Below are positions 1 to 10,068 of a stretch of 54,545 bases of DNA, piece by piece (the first letter of the stretch is position 1; the number at the start of each line of letters is the position of its first letter). The notes under the pieces are model-generated. The model saw nothing but the letters and a program-made list of their open reading frames with translations, had not been told where the DNA came from and did no database searches. The stretch lies in NCBI GenBank assembly GCA_947259645.1, contig CAMYND010000006.1:1-54545 (forward strand). Direction: 5' to 3'. Source of the DNA: Thermodesulfovibrionia bacterium (GTDB taxonomy: Bacteria > Nitrospirota > Thermodesulfovibrionia > UBA6902). The position numbers were made by a program, and so were the translations under genes.

Positions 1-507
1 GGGATTTATATAGTTTTTTGCTTCGCTGAAAAACCTTATAATCAGTTTTTTCCCCGGGTCATAGAGTGCATGATCAAAATCAGTGCGAGGCACCCCCTCA
101 AGATAGGGAGGATTAAAAAGGATAACATCAAATGAGATATGCTTTTCCAGGGGAGAGAAAAGGTCTCCCTCCAGAACCGACACAATGTTGTTCATACCAT
201 TGTCAGCTATATTTTTTCGTGCTGACAATACCGCTGAATGGTTAATATCAACAGCGATGACCTCTGCAGCTTTCATCCCGGCGGTTATCGCCTGTATTCC
301 TGACCCTGTTCCCATATCAAGAACGGTCGCACCGCTCTTGATATCAAGGTTTTCCGCCATAAATGCGCTTGTGTAAAAATACCCGGGGTTGAATACCCTG
401 TCTGATATCGAATAGGTTCTTCCCAGGACCGTGACCCGGTGCTTTCCAAACTTCTGGACCGCCTTGATCAACCACACGATAATCGGCTGTTTGAGCTTAT
501 TAACCAT
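1..507 (-). CDS. Class I SAM-dependent methyltransferase, HemK/PrmC-like, 3' end beyond window
   Basis: Reading leftwards from an ATG at 507 gives 169 codons open to the window edge, so the C-terminus is missing. A Rossmann SAM-binding motif VLDMGTGSGIQ lies near residue 65 and an acidic residue ends the second strand in AVDINHS. The catalytic NPPYL motif near residue 136 is the N/D-P-P-Y signature of N-methyltransferases that modify glutamine, adenine or guanine. Short proteins with this layout are usually HemK-related 'small domain' enzymes, so the substrate cannot be named from this fragment. The ribosome binding site is weak. The next gene on the same strand ends about 100 bp upstream. 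Confidence 0.75.
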   Translation of the reverse strand, partial: MVNKLKQPIIVWLIKAVQKFGKHRVTVLGRTYSISDRVFNPGYFYTSAFMAENLDIKSGATVLDMGTGSGIQAITAGMKAAEVIAVDINHSAVLSARKNIADNGMNNIVSVLEGDLFSPLEKHISFDVILFNPPYLEGVPRTDFDHALYDPGKKLIIRFFSEAKNYINP

Positions 508-605
508 GCTTGCCTGAACGTATTATTCCTCTTTTGATACACTTTTTTTGTTCTGGACTTTCAGGCTGGGGGACAGGGACTCAGTTATTTTCCTGCCCGG
601 TCTTT

Positions 606-1874
606 CTAATACTTATATATCACCATCCCTGTCAACAGCTTGGGATAAAAATAGGTTGATTTGGGAGGCATGCGTTCCCCGGCAAGGGCAACATCCTTGA
701 GGTCATGTATTTTTGTGTCATTCAGAAAGAACACAGCCTCGAATGAACTCTTGACAGCCCTCTCAACAGCCAGGGCAGGATCCATCTCATATTCATAGTG
801 CTCTACCTGTAACAGCTGTTCAAAGATAAATTTATGGAGCACTGAAACATCCAGCTTTCGCAAACATTCAGGAAGGTCAACTTCAATATTGGATTCATGA
901 AAGGACAGCGTGTAGTAGGAGTCGGTGTTGGTGAGATACATGCCGAAAGTATGTTGTTTCCCGTGCATTATTCTGATCATCTCGTCCCGTGCCTGCTCCG
1001 GGGAGATATCTTCGGAACTTACTCGTTTAACATCAAAATATTTTTTCAGCCTTTCTTTGGGGTGAATGTCTGAATCAATTTCCACCATGCGGTGCGTGGG
1101 CAGCAGGGTCAACCCCTCTTCTTCCATGTTGGAGAGAAACATGAGGACATAATCATGCGGCCCATTTCCGTTCTGTCCCGACCCCTTTGCTTCCATCTCT
1201 TTCTTAAATGTGAGGGCAGTCTCATAGCGATGATGTCCATCTGCAATGAAAACGTCCTTGTCTGACATTTCGTTTTTAATAACCTCAAGAGAATCGCTGT
1301 CAGTGATTCTCCACAAACGGTGAACAAAAGCATCATCACCTGTGAATTCGATAAAGGGCTTTGATTTTGCAATATCCTCAAGAATTGATGAAGCCTGCCT
1401 GTCTTCACTGCTGTAGAGAGAAAAAATAGGACTGGTGTTGGCACTGCAATGTCTCAGGATGTTTAATCTGTCTGATTTCGGCTTCGAATACGTCATCTCA
1501 TGGGGGTGAATCTTTCCGGAGCCCAGATCTTCAATCCTGACAGCAGCCAGAAATCCCCTGGTGATTTTTTTCTGACCATTCAGTGTATAGGTTATTTCAT
1601 AGCAGTAGAAAAAAGGCTCGGAATCATGTGTCAGAATCCCCTCTGTCAGCCAGTCACTTAAGTGGCGGGCAGCCCGTGTGTAGCGGTTGTCCTCTTCATT
1701 GTCATCGTCCCAGTCCTTGCCAAAGTCGATCCGGATGACGTTGTGCGGGTTTTTTCTGTATAAATCTTCCTTTAACTTTGGAGAAACAATATCGTAAGGC
1801 GGGGCCACAGTTGATGCAACATCCACCCTCTCAGGATTATAAAGTACGCCTTTAAATGGGATAATTTCTGCCAT
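606..1874 (-). CDS. DUF1015 family protein
   Basis: A 422-residue soluble protein with the layout of DUF1015. The N-terminus contains FKGVLYNPERV followed by VAPPYDIVS, and the hallmark FIADGHHRYETAL lies near residue 210, at the usual family length. The His-His pair and surrounding acidic residues resemble a metal or phosphate site. The biochemical activity of the family is not established to my knowledge. It is divergent from the prenyltransferase gene at 2072, with an AT-rich palindrome between them. There is no signal peptide or membrane segment, so it is probably cytoplasmic. Confidence 0.85.
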   Translation of the reverse strand: MAEIIPFKGVLYNPERVDVASTVAPPYDIVSPKLKEDLYRKNPHNVIRIDFGKDWDDDNEEDNRYTRAARHLSDWLTEGILTHDSEPFFYCYEITYTLNGQKKITRGFLAAVRIEDLGSGKIHPHEMTYSKPKSDRLNILRHCSANTSPIFSLYSSEDRQASSILEDIAKSKPFIEFTGDDAFVHRLWRITDSDSLEVIKNEMSDKDVFIADGHHRYETALTFKKEMEAKGSGQNGNGPHDYVLMFLSNMEEEGLTLLPTHRMVEIDSDIHPKERLKKYFDVKRVSSEDISPEQARDEMIRIMHGKQHTFGMYLTNTDSYYTLSFHESNIEVDLPECLRKLDVSVLHKFIFEQLLQVEHYEYEMDPALAVERAVKSSFEAVFFLNDTKIHDLKDVALAGERMPPKSTYFYPKLLTGMVIYKY

Positions 1875-1997
1875 AGCTCGTGGTTTTCCTGCAAAATCTG
1901 AAATATCCTAACATTCAGAACAGGTTAATTTCAATTAATTCATCCATCCCGCTCCTGAGCATCAGCTACAGAGCCATTAAAAGGCTATTTCCCTCAA

Positions 1998-2018
1998 TGT
2001 ATTTAAAATTTAAATACA
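1998..2018. promoter_or_regulatory. AT-rich 21-bp perfect palindrome between divergent genes
   Basis: The half-site TGTATTTAAA is mirrored around a single central A. It lies about 125 bp from the DUF1015 start and 54 bp from the prenyltransferase start. It could be an operator or simply AT-rich promoter DNA. No matching regulator is adjacent. Confidence 0.3.
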
Positions 2019-2071
2019 GCTACAAGTTATATTGCATTTAGTCATACAGGATAACTACAATAATAAGCGTC

Positions 2072-2932
2072 ATGGTCCTGTACAGGAAATTCTCTGAGTA
2101 TCTCAGACTTATAAAGTTTTCACATTCCATATTTGCGCTTCCTTTTGCATTTACCGCGGCGTTAATTGCTGCTGACGGTATACCGTCCTTTCAACAAATC
2201 TTCTGGATAACCGTGGCAATGGTGAGTGGCAGATCAGGGGCCATGGGAATGAACAGGATTGTTGACAGAAAATTTGATGCCCTTAACCCCAGGACCAAAG
2301 ACCGGGAGCTCCCCCGGGGTGTTATTAAGACAGGGGAAGCCTATGTTTTTACCGCTATAACCTTTATTTTACTCCTTATCGCTGCATACAAACTGAATCC
2401 CCTCTGCCTTAAGCTTGCTCCCTATGTTCTGCTCCTGCTCATTACCTATTCCTATACCAAGCGTTTTACGTGGCTCTGCCACATCGTGCTGGGGATTGCC
2501 CTCGGAATCGCACCGCTCTGTGCCTGGATCGCTGTCCGGGGCACCTTTAACCCTGAAATTCTCCCGCTCTGTTTTGCGGTTATGTTCTGGGTTGCTGGAT
2601 TTGATACTCTTTACGGGTTGCAGGATATGGACTTTGACAAAAAACAGGGGCTCTGTTCAATTCCGAGCATTTTCGGCGTAAACCGGTCGCTCTGGATCGC
2701 CCGGCTCTTCCATATTGTCACTATCGGCCTTCTGTTGATTCTTGTCCCCATATTTGAATTAAGCAATTTCTTTCTCCTGGGAATCCTTATCGCTGCCGGT
2801 CTGATGGTATATGAACACTCTCTTGTGAAGCCGACTGACCTGAGCAAACTCAACATCGCTTTTTTTAATATGAACGGGTACATCAGTATCACCGTATTTG
2901 TCTTTACCCTCTTTCATTACCTGATTCCCTAG
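2072..2932 (+). CDS. UbiA-family polyprenyltransferase (4-hydroxybenzoate/MqnP-like)
   Basis: A 286-residue integral membrane protein that transfers a prenyl chain from polyprenyl diphosphate to an aromatic acceptor in quinone synthesis. The first Asp-rich motif NRIVDRKFD is near residue 61 with the following RTKDRELPRG, and the second motif QDMDFDKKQG is near residue 183. About eight hydrophobic helices are present. The sequence resembles the ubiA_other subgroup, which includes MqnP of the futalosine menaquinone route, more than ubiquinone-pathway UbiA. That assignment is inference, because no other quinone genes are nearby. The ATG has only a weak Shine-Dalgarno. It converges on lptG. Confidence 0.85.
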   Translation: MVLYRKFSEYLRLIKFSHSIFALPFAFTAALIAADGIPSFQQIFWITVAMVSGRSGAMGMNRIVDRKFDALNPRTKDRELPRGVIKTGEAYVFTAITFILLLIAAYKLNPLCLKLAPYVLLLLITYSYTKRFTWLCHIVLGIALGIAPLCAWIAVRGTFNPEILPLCFAVMFWVAGFDTLYGLQDMDFDKKQGLCSIPSIFGVNRSLWIARLFHIVTIGLLLILVPIFELSNFFLLGILIAAGLMVYEHSLVKPTDLSKLNIAFFNMNGYISITVFVFTLFHYLIP

Positions 2933-2936
2933 CTTC

Positions 2937-2979
2937 TTATTTCAGTCAACTGCATGAAGATTGTTCTTCCTTGAAATAA
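2937..2979. terminator. Nested inverted repeat between convergent genes
   Basis: TTATTTCA at 2937-2944 pairs with TGAAATAA at 2972-2979, and GAAGA/TCTTC forms an inner hairpin. It lies between the stop codons of the prenyltransferase and lptG. It has no GC-rich stem and no clear T-run, so a bidirectional terminator role is only suggested by position. Confidence 0.3.
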
Positions 2980-2989
2980 CGGGCCATAT

Positions 2990-4060
2990 TTACTCTTTTA
3001 TCTTTAAAAACAGGAAGCCTCCGGCAAGAGCGAACAGGACAGGACTGACCCAGGGCGCAAACCACGGCTGAAGCATACCTGTGTTCCCCATGGATATGCT
3101 GATTGAGTACAGCAGCCAGTAGAGCACAGTAGCGATAATCCCCAGTCCGGCCCCCCTGATTCCACCGCCCCATTTTTCATTCAGCGCCAGGGCAAGACCA
3201 AAGAGGACCATTACAAAATTGATTGAAGGGTACGCAAGCTTCTCATATAACCGCACAAGGTACTTGAGGTTCTTAAAACCCGCTTTTTCCAGCCTCTCGT
3301 AATAGGTGTACAACTCCATGAAGTTCATTTCTTTTGGCTTTTTCATCTCTTCCCTGAATATTTTCGGCTCTTCAATAGATGTTGATATGAGTGATTTGTG
3401 TTTACTGGTCGTGTTGTGACGAAAATCAAAGACCGTCACATTTCTGAGATTCCACTCGCCCTCTATCCATTCTGCCTCTTCAGCTTCTATCCGCTGTTCA
3501 AGTCCAAAGGTCTGATCAAAACTGAATATACTTGTTTTCAAGATCCGGTTGTTACTTTCAACGAATCCGTCTATGCGGATTAAACTTCCGTCGAGACCCC
3601 TCAGCCACAATGCTTCTTCCCTGTGAATAATCCGGGGGGACTCTTTTAAAATCTGTACTTTCCTTACCCATGTCGCCTTTCTTGTTGCTGCCGGCACAAC
3701 TGTTTCACCCAGTATAAGCGCCAACATACTCATGAGAACACCAAGAATGAGAAAAGATGAAAACGCCTTTTTTATGCTCATGCCCGATGCCTTAATGACA
3801 ATCGTCTCGCGCCACTTTGAGGCGATACCGACCGTAATAAGTATTGAAAACAATGATGCAAAGGGCAGCGTATATAAAATAGCCCTGGGAGATTGCAGCA
3901 GCAGGTACTTTATAATCAGGGAGAAGGGGGGCTTTTCTTTATAAAATTCAGGCGCCTTGTCAAAAAATTCCGCGACCATTGAGAGAGCGGTCAGCGTGAT
4001 TAGTATAATCGTAAAATATCTGAAAAATTCTTTTAAGAAATATTTATGAAAAATCTTCAT
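2990..4060 (-). CDS. lptG: LPS export ABC transporter permease LptG
   Basis: A 356-residue YjgP/YjgQ family permease. It begins MKIFHKYFLKEFFRYF, has three N-terminal transmembrane helices up to about residue 120, a periplasmic beta-jellyroll region of about 150 residues, and three C-terminal helices. With LptF and cytoplasmic LptB it extracts lipopolysaccharide from the inner membrane and passes it to LptC/LptA. It follows lptF by 8 bp on the same strand, the usual lptF-lptG order. No lptB, lptA or lptC is visible in the window. The cytoplasmic-loop sequence KASGMSIKKAF is typical of the family. Confidence 0.92.
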   Translation of the reverse strand: MKIFHKYFLKEFFRYFTIILITLTALSMVAEFFDKAPEFYKEKPPFSLIIKYLLLQSPRAILYTLPFASLFSILITVGIASKWRETIVIKASGMSIKKAFSSFLILGVLMSMLALILGETVVPAATRKATWVRKVQILKESPRIIHREEALWLRGLDGSLIRIDGFVESNNRILKTSIFSFDQTFGLEQRIEAEEAEWIEGEWNLRNVTVFDFRHNTTSKHKSLISTSIEEPKIFREEMKKPKEMNFMELYTYYERLEKAGFKNLKYLVRLYEKLAYPSINFVMVLFGLALALNEKWGGGIRGAGLGIIATVLYWLLYSISISMGNTGMLQPWFAPWVSPVLFALAGGFLFLKIKE

Positions 4061-4068
4061 CTGTCTTC

Positions 4069-5148
4069 CTAAAATTTACGGATCGGTTTGTCCTTATGGG
4101 CGAAAAAGAAAAATAACGCGGCCACAGCTCCAAAAAAGATATCCGCGGCCCACCCTCCCAGAAAAGGGGATATCTTTCCCGATTCCGCAAGGCCCTCTGA
4201 CATTATGAGGAGTGAGTAAAATAAAATGAGAACTGCCAGGCTCAGAGAAAAACCTCCCAGACGTCCTATCTTACCCACCCTGCTGGACAATGCAGGGCCC
4301 AGGGCACCAAATATCAGGCAGGCAAAGGGCATTGCTAACCGTTTATTCAGTTCCAGGTCCCATGAGACAGTGCTCTTTCGGCCGTTCCACAGAACCGATG
4401 TCTTTATTTCGTCCGGCTTGACCTTGTTGATTGATTCGACCCCGGTTGTGAGAATGAAATCATAGGAAGAAAAGGCGATCTCAGTGGAACTGCTTTCCTT
4501 AAAGGTATGAATAAAACCGTTATTCATGCTGAGCTTCATGAGCCCTTCCTTCGGGTATGAGCTGATTACTCCCCTTTCCGCGCCTATGACTACCGGCTTT
4601 TCCATGGATTCATCACTCTCTTTATAAATGAATATCCCCTGGAATTTGTCGTCTGAGAGAATCTTTTTCACATAAATCACTGTGCCTTTGAACACGTCAG
4701 AAAAGGTCTCTTCCTCAAAGGTCATGGCAGCCTTTTTCACAATCGATTCATGTATCGTCTGCTTCAGGGAGGTCATGCTTCTTGGCAGCAGATAGAGGCT
4801 GATAATGAGTAATGCAGAAAAACAGAGCACTGACAGGGTGAACGCTGCCCGGGAAATACCGGCAAAACTCATTCCACTCGCCTTTAATACGACAATCTCA
4901 TTGTCTGTCGCCATTCTTCCATATGTCAGAAAAACCGCGACAAGAATGGCCATCGGGACTGAGAGCAGTAAAATTGAAGGCTGCAGATAAAGAAAAATCT
5001 TGAATACGTCAACAAAATCCGCCCCTCTCCCCATAAAGAGCCTTGTCAGCCTGACAAACTTCTCCATAAAGAGAAGTATTGACAAAGAAAATAAAATGAC
5101 AACCAGATTTTTGGAAAGCTCTCTGAATATAGTTCTGTGTATGATCAT
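4069..5148 (-). CDS. lptF: LPS export ABC transporter permease LptF
   Basis: A 359-residue partner of LptG with the same 3 TM - periplasmic jellyroll - 3 TM plan. Family hallmarks are the N-terminal IIHRTIFRELSKN, the TDNEIVVLKASGMSF coupling-helix region near residue 85, and NKRLAMPFACLIFG ahead of the last helices. It probably heads a two-gene operon with lptG. About 220 bp of AT-rich DNA separates it from the glutamine synthetase upstream. That gap holds degenerate words such as AATGACAAATTTC but no recognisable gene. Confidence 0.92.
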   Translation of the reverse strand: MIIHRTIFRELSKNLVVILFSLSILLFMEKFVRLTRLFMGRGADFVDVFKIFLYLQPSILLLSVPMAILVAVFLTYGRMATDNEIVVLKASGMSFAGISRAAFTLSVLCFSALLIISLYLLPRSMTSLKQTIHESIVKKAAMTFEEETFSDVFKGTVIYVKKILSDDKFQGIFIYKESDESMEKPVVIGAERGVISSYPKEGLMKLSMNNGFIHTFKESSSTEIAFSSYDFILTTGVESINKVKPDEIKTSVLWNGRKSTVSWDLELNKRLAMPFACLIFGALGPALSSRVGKIGRLGGFSLSLAVLILFYSLLIMSEGLAESGKISPFLGGWAADIFFGAVAALFFFFAHKDKPIRKF

Positions 5149-5368
5149 GCTCTATGCCCGAAATTTTATTTTAACTGATAATTATAACAACTAAGCATGA
5201 TCAAAGGGTAGGACAGGAATGCCAATGACAAATTTCAAACTAAAAAAGTCAAATAAATCTCTGATCACAAAATCATAAAGCTCACTACCATGAATTTTAG
5301 AATTTACCATTCAATTGTTATTTGAGCCTTCATATTTGTCATTGCCTGGTACGTGCTTCACTCAGGCC

Positions 5369-6706
5369 TCAGAGTATGGGCAGAAACTTCTCTATCTCAT
5401 AGGCATGGACCTGGGTACGGTATTCATTCCACTCAATTTTTTTGTTCAGGATAAAGTTGTTGAATATATGGTCACCTACCGCCTTTCTGACTACTTCACT
5501 CTGCTCAGCTTTCTCAACTGCCTCGATTAAACTTCCGGGCAGTGTCCCGATACCCAAATCCTCTTTCTCTTCAGCGCTCAGTTCAAAAATGTCTCTCTCA
5601 ATAGGCTCCGGAAGTTCATAGTTCTTCTCAATTCCCTCAAGGCCTGCCGCGAGCATGACTGAGAATGCGAGGTAGGGATTACATGCCGGATCCGGCGAAC
5701 GCAACTCAATTCTGGTTGCATTCTCTTTACCGGGCTTATAGAGCGGGACCCGCACCAGGGCTGAACGGTTCCTCCGGGCCCAGGCAATATTTACCGGGGC
5801 CTCGTACCCCGGAACCAGTCGCTTATAGGAATTTACCCACTGGTTTGCAAAGGCGGTTATCTCCGGTGCATGCTTCAGGATTCCTGCGATGTATTTCTTT
5901 GCCAGATCTGAAAGGTAATATTTGTCATTGGCGTCATAAAAAGCATTTACCGTGCCTTTAAAGAGTGACTGGTGCGTATGCATGCCGCTGCCGTTTATCC
6001 CAAATACCGGTTTGGGCATAAATGTCGCGTAATGACCGTACTGTGATGCGATCTCCTTTACCACAACCCTGTAGGTCATAACATTATCAGCCATAACTGA
6101 TGCTTCGGCAAACCTCAGATCTATCTCATGCTGGGACGGCGCAACCTCATGGTGAGAATACTCCACTTTTATGCCCATCTCTTCGAGTGTAAGCACTGTT
6201 TCCCTTCTCAGGTCACTGGCAGCGTCCAGCGTCGTGAGGTCAAAGTATCCCCCCTGATCCAGCACTTCAGTTCCCTTTGAGTCTTTGAAATAGAAAAACT
6301 CAAGTTCCGGCCCGATAAGGAAGGTGTATCCAAGGTCTTTCAGTCTGCTCAAATTCCTCTTTAAGGCGTAACGGGGATCACCTTCATAAGGTGTCCCATC
6401 GGGATTGATTATGTCGCAGAACATCCGTGCTACCGCCTTTTCCCTGGGGCGCCAGGGAATGAGCTGAAACGTTGCAGGATCCGGCTTTGCGAGCATATCA
6501 CTTTCGTCAATTCTCGCGTACCCCTTTATGGAAGAACCGTCAAAACCCATTCCTTCATCAAACGCAGTTTCCAGTTCTTCGCTTGTAATGGCAAAGCTCT
6601 TGACCTGACCCAGAATATCAGTAAACCAGAGCCTGATAAATTTAACATTGTATTCCTGGACCAGCTGAAGTACCTCTTCTTTTGTCCGTGCTGACTGAGC
6701 ATCCAT
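5369..6706 (-). CDS. glnA: Glutamine synthetase type I, GSI-alpha-like, without adenylylation tyrosine
   Basis: A 445-residue GS that condenses glutamate and ammonia with ATP. Active-site signatures are present: DGSSIKGYARIDESDM near residue 55, NGSGMHTHQS near 235, and [16 protein letters not shown] near 340. The length and lack of the 25-residue GSI-beta insertion match the Bacillus/thermophile alpha class. In place of the adenylylated tyrosine the equivalent segment reads RDIFELSAEE, so GlnE control is not expected. The arginine in YARIDESD corresponds, from memory, to the feedback-inhibition arginine (Arg62) of Bacillus GS. A strong GGGAGG precedes the ATG. It follows glnE by 36 bp, so the two are probably cotranscribed. 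Confidence 0.93.
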   Translation of the reverse strand: MDAQSARTKEEVLQLVQEYNVKFIRLWFTDILGQVKSFAITSEELETAFDEGMGFDGSSIKGYARIDESDMLAKPDPATFQLIPWRPREKAVARMFCDIINPDGTPYEGDPRYALKRNLSRLKDLGYTFLIGPELEFFYFKDSKGTEVLDQGGYFDLTTLDAASDLRRETVLTLEEMGIKVEYSHHEVAPSQHEIDLRFAEASVMADNVMTYRVVVKEIASQYGHYATFMPKPVFGINGSGMHTHQSLFKGTVNAFYDANDKYYLSDLAKKYIAGILKHAPEITAFANQWVNSYKRLVPGYEAPVNIAWARRNRSALVRVPLYKPGKENATRIELRSPDPACNPYLAFSVMLAAGLEGIEKNYELPEPIERDIFELSAEEKEDLGIGTLPGSLIEAVEKAEQSEVVRKAVGDHIFNNFILNKKIEWNEYRTQVHAYEIEKFLPIL

Positions 6707-6742
6707 TGATGACCTCCCTTTGAGGTTATAGTGTGAACCTGG

Positions 6743-9532
6743 TTAATCCTGCTCTGTGACTTCCAGAACTCCCTGCCTCAGTTTCCTGACCTGTCCAGCA
6801 AGGTCCTTTCCTGTCCCCTGCCCCATGAACTTTGCGGACAGTTCAATAAAATCAGAGCCTTCCGCAATAAACTGTTTCTCATTGAGCCTCAAAAATGTTT
6901 CAAGTTTCCGGTAATACTCATAGCAATGCAGGAGCGTGTGCATCTCCCCGTCAGCAAGGACTTTCCGCTTGGCAAGACGGTGAATGGCCGCGGGCGTATT
7001 CTGTACCAGAACATCAGGGAACTGTTTCCCATGATGCAGCTGCAGGTACTGCACAAAGAACTCAATCTCCTCAATCCCGCCAGGACCGAGTTTTATGTCG
7101 AGACCCTCTGATTCCCGCGACAATTCATGAACGATCCTTTTACGCGTTGCCCTTATGTCTTCTTTCTTTATGGCGCTGCCCTTCCGGAGTATCGCCTCCT
7201 GGGCCATGGTGCCGAATCTCCGGCCAAGTTTTTCATCACCACCAACAGGACGCGCTTTCAGGAGCGCCTGAATCTCCCAGTTCTGTGCGTTCTTGAGATA
7301 GTAGTTACGGTAGCCTTCAATGTCTTTCACCAGAATTCCTTTTGACCCGTCAGGCCGCAGTCTTGTATCAACACTGTAGAGCAGGCCCATGTCAGTATAC
7401 CCTGTAAGGGCTTTCATGATCTTTTCAGCTGCCAGGGCAGCCTCTGTGGTTTCTGATACAAAAATTATATCAAGGTCCGACCCAAAGGTCATCTCCCTTC
7501 CGCCAAGCTTTCCCAGGGCGATCACCGCAAGCCCTGATCTGATCTGTCTTTTCGTAATTGACTTGATTATTGCTTCGGCGAGATAGGACATATCTCTGAA
7601 AAGGTCCTCTGTCTTCAAGATCCCCTGAAGAAAGAGCATCCCCAGGCGGACCTCTTCAAACCTTCTGAATCTGGCATGCTGCATATCAAAGTCCAGATCT
7701 TCATGAACAGTTTTCTCGAGCGTTGTCTCAGTCTCTTTCAACGTCTTAAAAATCGACCAGTTCTCAATAAGCATATTCAGGTAATATTGACTGCTGAGAA
7801 ATATCCTCGTCAGGTAGGGGCTGAGGGAGAACATCTTCACAATTCCTGTCATCAGTTCCTTTAGTTCCAGCACAGCGGTCAGGTGGGCTGACTTGATGCC
7901 GTAACTCGTTAAAAGGCTTTCAAGACCCGTGAGCGCCCTGTCAGGGCTTTCAGCGGCAAGGGAGTCTTCCAGGAACCGGGGCAGAGCCACCCTTGTCACA
8001 GACCGCTCCTGCCTGGTCTGAATAATACTCATGTGCTCCCGTATGCTCTTCATCTTTATGAGACACTTCTCAGGGTTTTTCACTCTCCTGTATGAAAGAT
8101 ACCCGATCAGTTCTTCATTGCTTAACCCGCCCTCCAGCAGGTTCAGGGCCTCATCATGAATGTCTTCTTTTGTTCCGAGAAGAGAATTATACATACTCTT
8201 TGTATGCATTCGTCTGGCACTGAGGTCTCCAAGAAATTCGCTGGATGATGGGAACCCCATAATTGATGCCAGTGCATTCATATCATTTTCGGAAACAGGC
8301 AGGGAGTGGGTCTGCAAATCTTCTTTCATCTGGATGTACTGCTCAACCCTCCTGAGGTAGAGGTAATTCTCCCAGAGCGTTGTGAGGTCCTCTTCAGGAA
8401 TGATGTTCATCCATTTCAGGGCCTGAATAGCATTCAGAATCCTGTATGATTTCAGGGAGCTGTTACCTCCGAAATAAAGCAGTTGAAATGTCTGGATAAA
8501 AAATTCAGTTTCCCTGATTCCTCCGTAGCCGCGTTTTATGTCGTCACGTGAAAAAGTTGAGTCAATTCTCTTTTTCAATACTCTTATTTCTTCCACTTCA
8601 GTTAAGTCGAAGGTCTCCCTCCAGACAAAGGGTCTGATCGTTCTGACAAAATTATTCCCTACCGTCTTATCGCCGGCAACATGCCGGGCCCTGATAAGTA
8701 CCATCCGCTCCCAGGTGCGGCCCCATGATTCATAATATGTTTTACAGGCTTTCAGCGGCAGGGCAATATCGCCTTTTTGTCCCTGAGGCCGCAATCTCAG
8801 ATCAACTCTGTATGCGATCCCGTCCTCAGTCTGAGCGGACAGCAGTTTACTGAAAAGCTCCACCACCTTACAGTAAAACTCATGGTTGCTTATCTTGTTA
8901 AAGAGGATTCCGGAAGGATTAGGAATCCCGGATGTCTGACCATCATCATTGTCATACACTGCAATCAGGTCAACATCAGAGCTATAATTCAGTTCTTCTC
9001 CCCCCAGCTTACCCAGGGCGATCAGCGCCATCGCGCTTTCTGCCGGTGAGCCGAATTTGACCCGGTTAAAGGCCAGCGACCTCTTAAGGGCAATTGATAG
9101 AATGCTCTCTGCCAGGACCGTCAACTCGTCCATCGACGTCTGAATGTCAGCCTCGCCGGTGATGTCACGCAGGGTAATTCTCAGCAAGTATCGTTTTTTA
9201 AAGAGCCTGAGCGCTTTCATAACATCATTTTTGTCCGCATTTTCATCAAGGACGATCTCTTTTTTTACCCGTTCCTGAAGAAGTTTTTTTGTTATATCCC
9301 TGCGCCGCTCTATAAGGGAAAGGAACAGCTCTTCAGGGCTGGAGATACAGAAATTTGCAAGAAACTGGCTGGCTGCAAAAAGTTTAGCAACAGAGGGGAG
9401 GTGGGAAACAGCAGGCACGTTCTCAGGATTTTCCTGGATAAACCTCTGCAGATTTCTCTCAGCTCGGAGAGGGTCCGATGAATGCAGGGCAGCTTCAGAT
9501 ATCATCAGTAAGGTTTTGCTGTCAATCGCCAT
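6743..9532 (-). CDS. glnE: Bifunctional glutamine synthetase adenylyltransferase/adenylyl-removing enzyme
   Basis: A 929-residue protein, close to the 946 of E. coli GlnE. Two nucleotidyltransferase domains are recognisable. GKLGGEELNYSSDVDL near residue 170 marks the N-terminal de-adenylylating half, and GKLGGREMTFGSDLDI near residue 670 marks the C-terminal adenylylating half. Both keep the G-S-D-x-D metal-binding residues, so both activities look intact. It reads its signal from PII proteins and modifies the tyrosine of GSI-beta. It sits directly upstream of the GSI-alpha glnA, while its likely substrate is encoded at 11601-13013. It diverges from glnB at 9677 across 144 bp. No strong Shine-Dalgarno is visible. 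Confidence 0.95.
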   Translation of the reverse strand: MAIDSKTLLMISEAALHSSDPLRAERNLQRFIQENPENVPAVSHLPSVAKLFAASQFLANFCISSPEELFLSLIERRRDITKKLLQERVKKEIVLDENADKNDVMKALRLFKKRYLLRITLRDITGEADIQTSMDELTVLAESILSIALKRSLAFNRVKFGSPAESAMALIALGKLGGEELNYSSDVDLIAVYDNDDGQTSGIPNPSGILFNKISNHEFYCKVVELFSKLLSAQTEDGIAYRVDLRLRPQGQKGDIALPLKACKTYYESWGRTWERMVLIRARHVAGDKTVGNNFVRTIRPFVWRETFDLTEVEEIRVLKKRIDSTFSRDDIKRGYGGIRETEFFIQTFQLLYFGGNSSLKSYRILNAIQALKWMNIIPEEDLTTLWENYLYLRRVEQYIQMKEDLQTHSLPVSENDMNALASIMGFPSSSEFLGDLSARRMHTKSMYNSLLGTKEDIHDEALNLLEGGLSNEELIGYLSYRRVKNPEKCLIKMKSIREHMSIIQTRQERSVTRVALPRFLEDSLAAESPDRALTGLESLLTSYGIKSAHLTAVLELKELMTGIVKMFSLSPYLTRIFLSSQYYLNMLIENWSIFKTLKETETTLEKTVHEDLDFDMQHARFRRFEEVRLGMLFLQGILKTEDLFRDMSYLAEAIIKSITKRQIRSGLAVIALGKLGGREMTFGSDLDIIFVSETTEAALAAEKIMKALTGYTDMGLLYSVDTRLRPDGSKGILVKDIEGYRNYYLKNAQNWEIQALLKARPVGGDEKLGRRFGTMAQEAILRKGSAIKKEDIRATRKRIVHELSRESEGLDIKLGPGGIEEIEFFVQYLQLHHGKQFPDVLVQNTPAAIHRLAKRKVLADGEMHTLLHCYEYYRKLETFLRLNEKQFIAEGSDFIELSAKFMGQGTGKDLAGQVRKLRQGVLEVTEQD

Positions 9533-9655
9533 AGTTGTTCAGCCCGGTCAGGGACGGGGTCAAAAGCTGCGCCTTTTCAGTCCCCACAGACGCATGAAAG
9601 AAATAACATCTTTTTTTTGCTAATATACGCGGTACAAGACATTTAATTAGCATAA

Positions 9656-10015
<360 letters not shown>

Positions 10016-10068
10016 CCCTGAGACTCAGCTTACTATGCAGGGCGGTCAGGGGGTCCTGCAATCAGCCT

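Noticed and set aside
5149-5368. Repeated words such as AATGACAAATTTC and TATTTGTCATTGCC between lptF and glnA
   Set aside because: Too degenerate and AT-rich to define a repeat family or regulatory element by eye.
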